Shown: positions 35,420 to 38,098 of the stretch, in pieces
Position numbering within the stretch: position 1 is the first letter of the stretch
Layout of the letters: every line of letters starts with the position of its first letter
Assembly (NCBI GenBank): GCA_025056965.1
Contig: JANWVF010000094.1
Coordinates: 1 to 38,098 of the forward strand
Length of the DNA stretch: 38,098 nt
Source of the DNA: Thermoflexales bacterium
Lineage (GTDB): Bacteria > Chloroflexota > Anaerolineae > J036 > Brachytrichaceae
Reading direction: 5' to 3'
The notes under the pieces: model-generated
Told to the model about the DNA's origin: nothing
The model's database searches: none
Seen by the model: the letters and a program-made list of their open reading frames with translations, nothing else
Position numbers and translations under genes: made by a program

Positions 35420-35442
35420 TCTCCCTAAGCGAGCTTTCCTCA

Positions 35443-35464
35443 GTGCAGTAAATTGCACAGTTTT
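35443..35464 (+). terminator. Weak terminator-like hairpin after tRNA-Pro
   Basis: GTGCA, 6-nt loop, TGCAC, then AGTTTT. The 5-bp stem is short, so termination here is uncertain. Confidence 0.3.
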
Positions 35465-35510
35465 GTGTGCGCAGTGAAATCGTCGCTACTGACTTCTGCT
35501 TTTCGCAAGA

Positions 35511-35532
35511 GCTTCTAGCGCTTATTAGAAGC
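35511..35532 (+). promoter_or_regulatory. Inverted repeat upstream of glpX
   Basis: GCTTCTA and TAGAAGC, perfect 7-nt arms around 8 nt, ending 19 nt before the AGGAGG ribosome binding site. Operator or leader hairpin; a TTATTA inside it could be a -10. Confidence 0.4.
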
Positions 35533-35566
35533 AACAAGTTTCTTCGATCCTAGGAGGCTGAGAAAG

Positions 35567-36598
35567 GTGAGCCAGACCGGTATGGCTGATCAACGCATGG
35601 TCGGCGGGTCTGTTAATGACGGTAAACCAGACCGCAATTTAGCTCTGGAACTGGTGCGTGCGACCGAAGCAGCAGCGCTGGCAGCCAGCAAGTGGATGGG
35701 GCGCGGTGACAAAAATGCCGGAGACCAGGCGGCTGTCGAGGCGATGCGGCTGATCCTGAGCGAGGTAGATATGGACGGCGTTGTCGTCATCGGTGAGGGC
35801 GAAAAGGACCAAGCGCCGATGCTCTATAACGGTGAAAGATTGGGCAACGGCATCGGCCTGCAGGTAGATATCGCCGTAGATCCAATAGACGGTACTCGCT
35901 TGCTCAGCGTCGGCGGCGCCGGTTCAATCTCCGTCGTGGCCTTGGCCGAGCGTGGCAAGATGTTCAAGCCGTGCACGTTCTACATGGACAAGATCGTGGT
36001 CGGCCCGGAGTGCGCCGGCGTGGTAGATATCGAGGCGCCGCCGGCTGCGAACATTCGCGCCGTCGCGCGCGCTAAAGGTATGCCGGTGAGCGCCGTCACG
36101 GTGTGCATCTTGGATCGCCCGCGTCATCAGAAGCTCATAGAGAAAGTGCGCGCCGTCGGCGCGCGCATCAAGCTCATTTCCGACGGCGACATCTCCGGCG
36201 CGTTACAAACCGCCATTCCCGACTCTGGGGTGGACATCCTGATGGGCATCGGTGGCACGCCGGAGGGTGTGATTACCGCTGCGGCGATGCGCTGCCTGGG
36301 TGGCGAGATTCAGGGCAAGCTCTGGCCGCGCGATGATGCCGAGCGCGAAAAGGCGCAAGCGCAGTGCGACCTGGATGAGATCTTGACCACAGACAAGCTG
36401 TGCGGTGGCGACAATGTTTTCTTTGCTGCTACCGGCATTACAACCGGCGAGCTGCTTGAGGGTGTACACTATAGTGGCAATATTGCACGCACTTTCTCCT
36501 TGGTGATGCGATCGAAGTCCGGCACGGTTCGCTACATCGAATCGCGTCATCGCTTGGACAAGCTGCGCACGTTCAGCCAAGTCACCTATGTTGACTGA
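35567..36598 (+). CDS. glpX: Fructose-1,6-bisphosphatase class II
   Basis: A 343-residue GlpX-type phosphatase, which removes the 1-phosphate from fructose-1,6-bisphosphate in gluconeogenesis or the Calvin cycle. Metal and substrate motifs are GEGEKD at 76-81 and DPIDGT at 105-110, with SDGDISGAL and [14 protein letters not shown] later. The GTG at 35567 is chosen because AGGAGG lies at 35552-35557, 9 nt upstream; ATG at 35582 is an alternative. Asp codons are preceded by ATA or GTA several times, a sign of RTCGAY avoidance. Confidence 0.95.
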   Translation: MSQTGMADQRMVGGSVNDGKPDRNLALELVRATEAAALAASKWMGRGDKNAGDQAAVEAMRLILSEVDMDGVVVIGEGEKDQAPMLYNGERLGNGIGLQVDIAVDPIDGTRLLSVGGAGSISVVALAERGKMFKPCTFYMDKIVVGPECAGVVDIEAPPAANIRAVARAKGMPVSAVTVCILDRPRHQKLIEKVRAVGARIKLISDGDISGALQTAIPDSGVDILMGIGGTPEGVITAAAMRCLGGEIQGKLWPRDDAEREKAQAQCDLDEILTTDKLCGGDNVFFAATGITTGELLEGVHYSGNIARTFSLVMRSKSGTVRYIESRHRLDKLRTFSQVTYVD

Positions 36599-36749
36599 TC
36601 CATTCGAGGCATGCCGTCCATGCTGCGTCCGACGATTTGAGGGGAAGCGGAAGGGGCTAGGCTGCCGGAGGCAATACGAATCAGGTTCACACATGCGAAT
36701 ATAGCAGCGGCGCTCGGCGAAGTGTCGAAGCCACATAGCTTAGGAAGAC
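36599..36749 (+). promoter_or_regulatory. rho leader/intergenic region
   Basis: 151 nt between glpX and rho with no reading frame and no obvious terminator for glpX; the only nearby hairpin is GCATG/CATGC around 36610-36625. rho leaders are sites of Rho autoregulation in other bacteria, which is the only reason to mark this one. Confidence 0.3.
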
Positions 36750-38098
36750 ATGAAGAGGCAAACACAATCCCAAGAAGAATCCATCCCGAATGCTCCGCTT
36801 GAGACAGTGAACGGCAATGGCGCCGAGGTGCTCCCGTCGGTCGCCGAAGAGCCGCCGCTGCCGTCTGCAGCGCAGCAAAGTGGGCGTCACCAGCGGCGCA
36901 ATATGTTCGATATGGCGCAGCTGGAGCATGAGACGTTGAGCGAGCTGCGCGAGCGCGCCAAGGAGTTGGGCATCTCCGGGTATAGCCGGCTGAAGAAAGA
37001 CGACTTGATCATCCAGCTCCTGCGCGCTCAGGCCGAGAAGAACGGCCTGGAGCTACGCGGTGGCGTCATTGACATCGTGGACGACAATATCGGCTTCTTG
37101 CGCGCCGAGCACTACCTGCCGGGGCCGGAAGATATCTACGTGTCGCCCTCGCAGATCAAGCGCTTCGGGCTGCGCACCGGCGACATGGTGGTCGGCCAAG
37201 TGCGCCCGCCGAAGGAAAGCGAGAAGTACTTCAGCCTGCTGCGCGTCGAGGCCGTCAACGGCCAAGATCCCGAACAGGCTAAGAATCGCCCGCACTTCGA
37301 GAAGCTGACGCCGATCTTCCCGAACGAAATCTACAACCTGGAAGCGAGCGGCAAGCTCAGCATGCGCCTGCTCAACATCGTCGCGCCGATCGGCAAGGGT
37401 CAGCGTGGCCTGATCGTCGCGCCACCCAAGGTGGGCAAGACGACGCTGCTCAAGGACATCGCGAATGCCATCAGCAAGAGCTATCGTGACGTGCACCTAA
37501 TGGTCGCCCTGATCGCCGAGCGACCGGAAGAAGCGACTGATTTCGACCGCTCCGTAGACGCTGAAGTGATCTCATCCACGTTCGATGAGCCGGTGCAGAG
37601 CCATGTGCGCGTGGCGGAGATGGTGCTCAATCGCGCCAAGCGCCTAGTCGAGTGTGGCCGCGACGTGGTCATCCTGCTGGACTCGCTGACCCGTCTGAGC
37701 CGCGCCTATAACCTCACCGTGCCATCGTCCGGCCGGACGCTTTCGGGCGGCGTGGATCCGGCGGCACTCTATCCGCCCAAGGAGTTCTTCGGCGCGGCGC
37801 GCAACATCGAGGAAGGGGGCAGCCTGACCATCATCGCTACCGTGCTGGTGGACACTGGCAGCCGCATGGACGACTTCATCTACGAGGAGTTCAAAGGCAC
37901 TGGCAACATGGAGATCCATCTCTCGCGCCGCCTGGCGGAGCGTCGCATCTTCCCGGCGTTCGATATCCTGGCCAGCGGCACGCGCCGCGAAGAGCTGTTG
38001 CTGGGCGAGAAGACCGCGCAGCGCACCTACCTCATGCGCCGCATGCTCAGCCAGTTGATGGCTCCGCAGCCCCAAGGCGCCGGCTACGACATTACGAC
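36750..38098 (+). CDS. rho: Transcription termination factor Rho (3' end outside window)
   Basis: 449 codons are present and the frame is open at the window edge. A 50-residue polar N-terminal extension is followed by the Rho N-terminal helix ([18 protein letters not shown]). Next is the RNA-binding OB fold at about 105-170, with IGFLR in place of the usual YGFLR. The hexameric ATPase core has Walker [11 protein letters not shown] at 223-232, where Val replaces the usual Ala, and Walker [11 protein letters not shown] at 306-315. The ATG at 36750 follows TAGGAAG. Confidence 0.96.
   Translation, partial: MKRQTQSQEESIPNAPLETVNGNGAEVLPSVAEEPPLPSAAQQSGRHQRRNMFDMAQLEHETLSELRERAKELGISGYSRLKKDDLIIQLLRAQAEKNGLELRGGVIDIVDDNIGFLRAEHYLPGPEDIYVSPSQIKRFGLRTGDMVVGQVRPPKESEKYFSLLRVEAVNGQDPEQAKNRPHFEKLTPIFPNEIYNLEASGKLSMRLLNIVAPIGKGQRGLIVAPPKVGKTTLLKDIANAISKSYRDVHLMVALIAERPEEATDFDRSVDAEVISSTFDEPVQSHVRVAEMVLNRAKRLVECGRDVVILLDSLTRLSRAYNLTVPSSGRTLSGGVDPAALYPPKEFFGAARNIEEGGSLTIIATVLVDTGSRMDDFIYEEFKGTGNMEIHLSRRLAERRIFPAFDILASGTRREELLLGEKTAQRTYLMRRMLSQLMAPQPQGAGYDIT

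Noticed and set aside
36640..36700. GGAAG-rich stretch resembling the SRP RNA tip
   Set aside because: The conserved GGTCAGG-type loop and pairing arms are not present; similarity is only a few bases.
36599..36749. AACCTGAT on the - strand resembling part of a TPP riboswitch
   Set aside because: The matching CTGAGA half and the second stem are absent, and no thiamin gene lies downstream on that strand.

Overview
The window is a bacterial chromosome segment of high G+C content. Dense, mostly + strand ribosomal operons fill about 18 kb, and a looser mixture of housekeeping and accessory genes follows. The lineage cannot be proved by reading alone. I lean towards Chloroflexota (Anaerolineae-like) because of three traits: the S10-spc-alpha gene order running into rplM-rpsI-rplS, lipoproteins with a Pro/Thr/Ala-rich linker after the lipobox, and class II fructose-bisphosphatase and rho as neighbours. 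No mobile element, prophage or CRISPR array was seen.

Layout. 1-145: the end of tuf. 230-18321: rpsJ-rplC-rplD-rplW-rplB-rpsS-rplV-rpsC-rplP-rpmC-rpsQ-rplN-rplX-rplE-rpsN-rpsH-rplF-rplR-rpsE-rpmD-rplO-secY-adk-map, then an AT-rich gap, then rpmJ-rpsM-rpsK-rpsD-rpoA-rplQ-truA-rplM-rpsI-rplS, closed by an intrinsic terminator. infA, which usually lies between map and rpmJ, is absent from the window. 18385-24131: a class I glutamine amidotransferase-like hydrolase, a membrane-anchored c-type cytochrome, a DinB-like protein, a YgfZ-like protein, and the SRP/ribosome maturation group ffh-rpsP-khpA-rimM. 24132-24205: tRNA-Val on the - strand, followed by a lone LolD-type ATPase on the + strand.

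25059-30886 (- strand): a six-gene set, five of whose genes overlap end to end. It encodes a PadR regulator, an iron-chelate/B12-type ABC importer (lipoprotein, permease, ATPase), a THEP1-like P-loop NTPase and a GAF-GAF histidine kinase. A perfect inverted repeat sits directly against the padR start codon. 31021-34032 (- strand): a GntR/FadR-type regulator with a shortened ligand domain, an SDR dehydrogenase, and a glutamate-1-semialdehyde-aminomutase-like aminotransferase. 34248-35158 (- strand): two small membrane/envelope proteins. 35347-38098: tRNA-Pro, glpX and most of rho on the + strand.

The strongest unexplained signal is not a gene. The degenerate palindrome RTCGAY (ATCGAT, GTCGAC, ATCGAC, GTCGAT) appears to be completely absent from the 38 kb, whereas RTCGAR is found roughly 75 times by eye. 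Ile-Asp and Val-Asp codon pairs are bent to avoid it (ATT/ATA GAY, GTG/GTA GAY). This suggests that the host has, or had, a restriction, modification or repair activity acting on RTCGAY. Other points of interest are a short S14 lacking its zinc ligands, duplicated AT-rich motifs in place of infA, and a strong stem-loop in front of rpsD.
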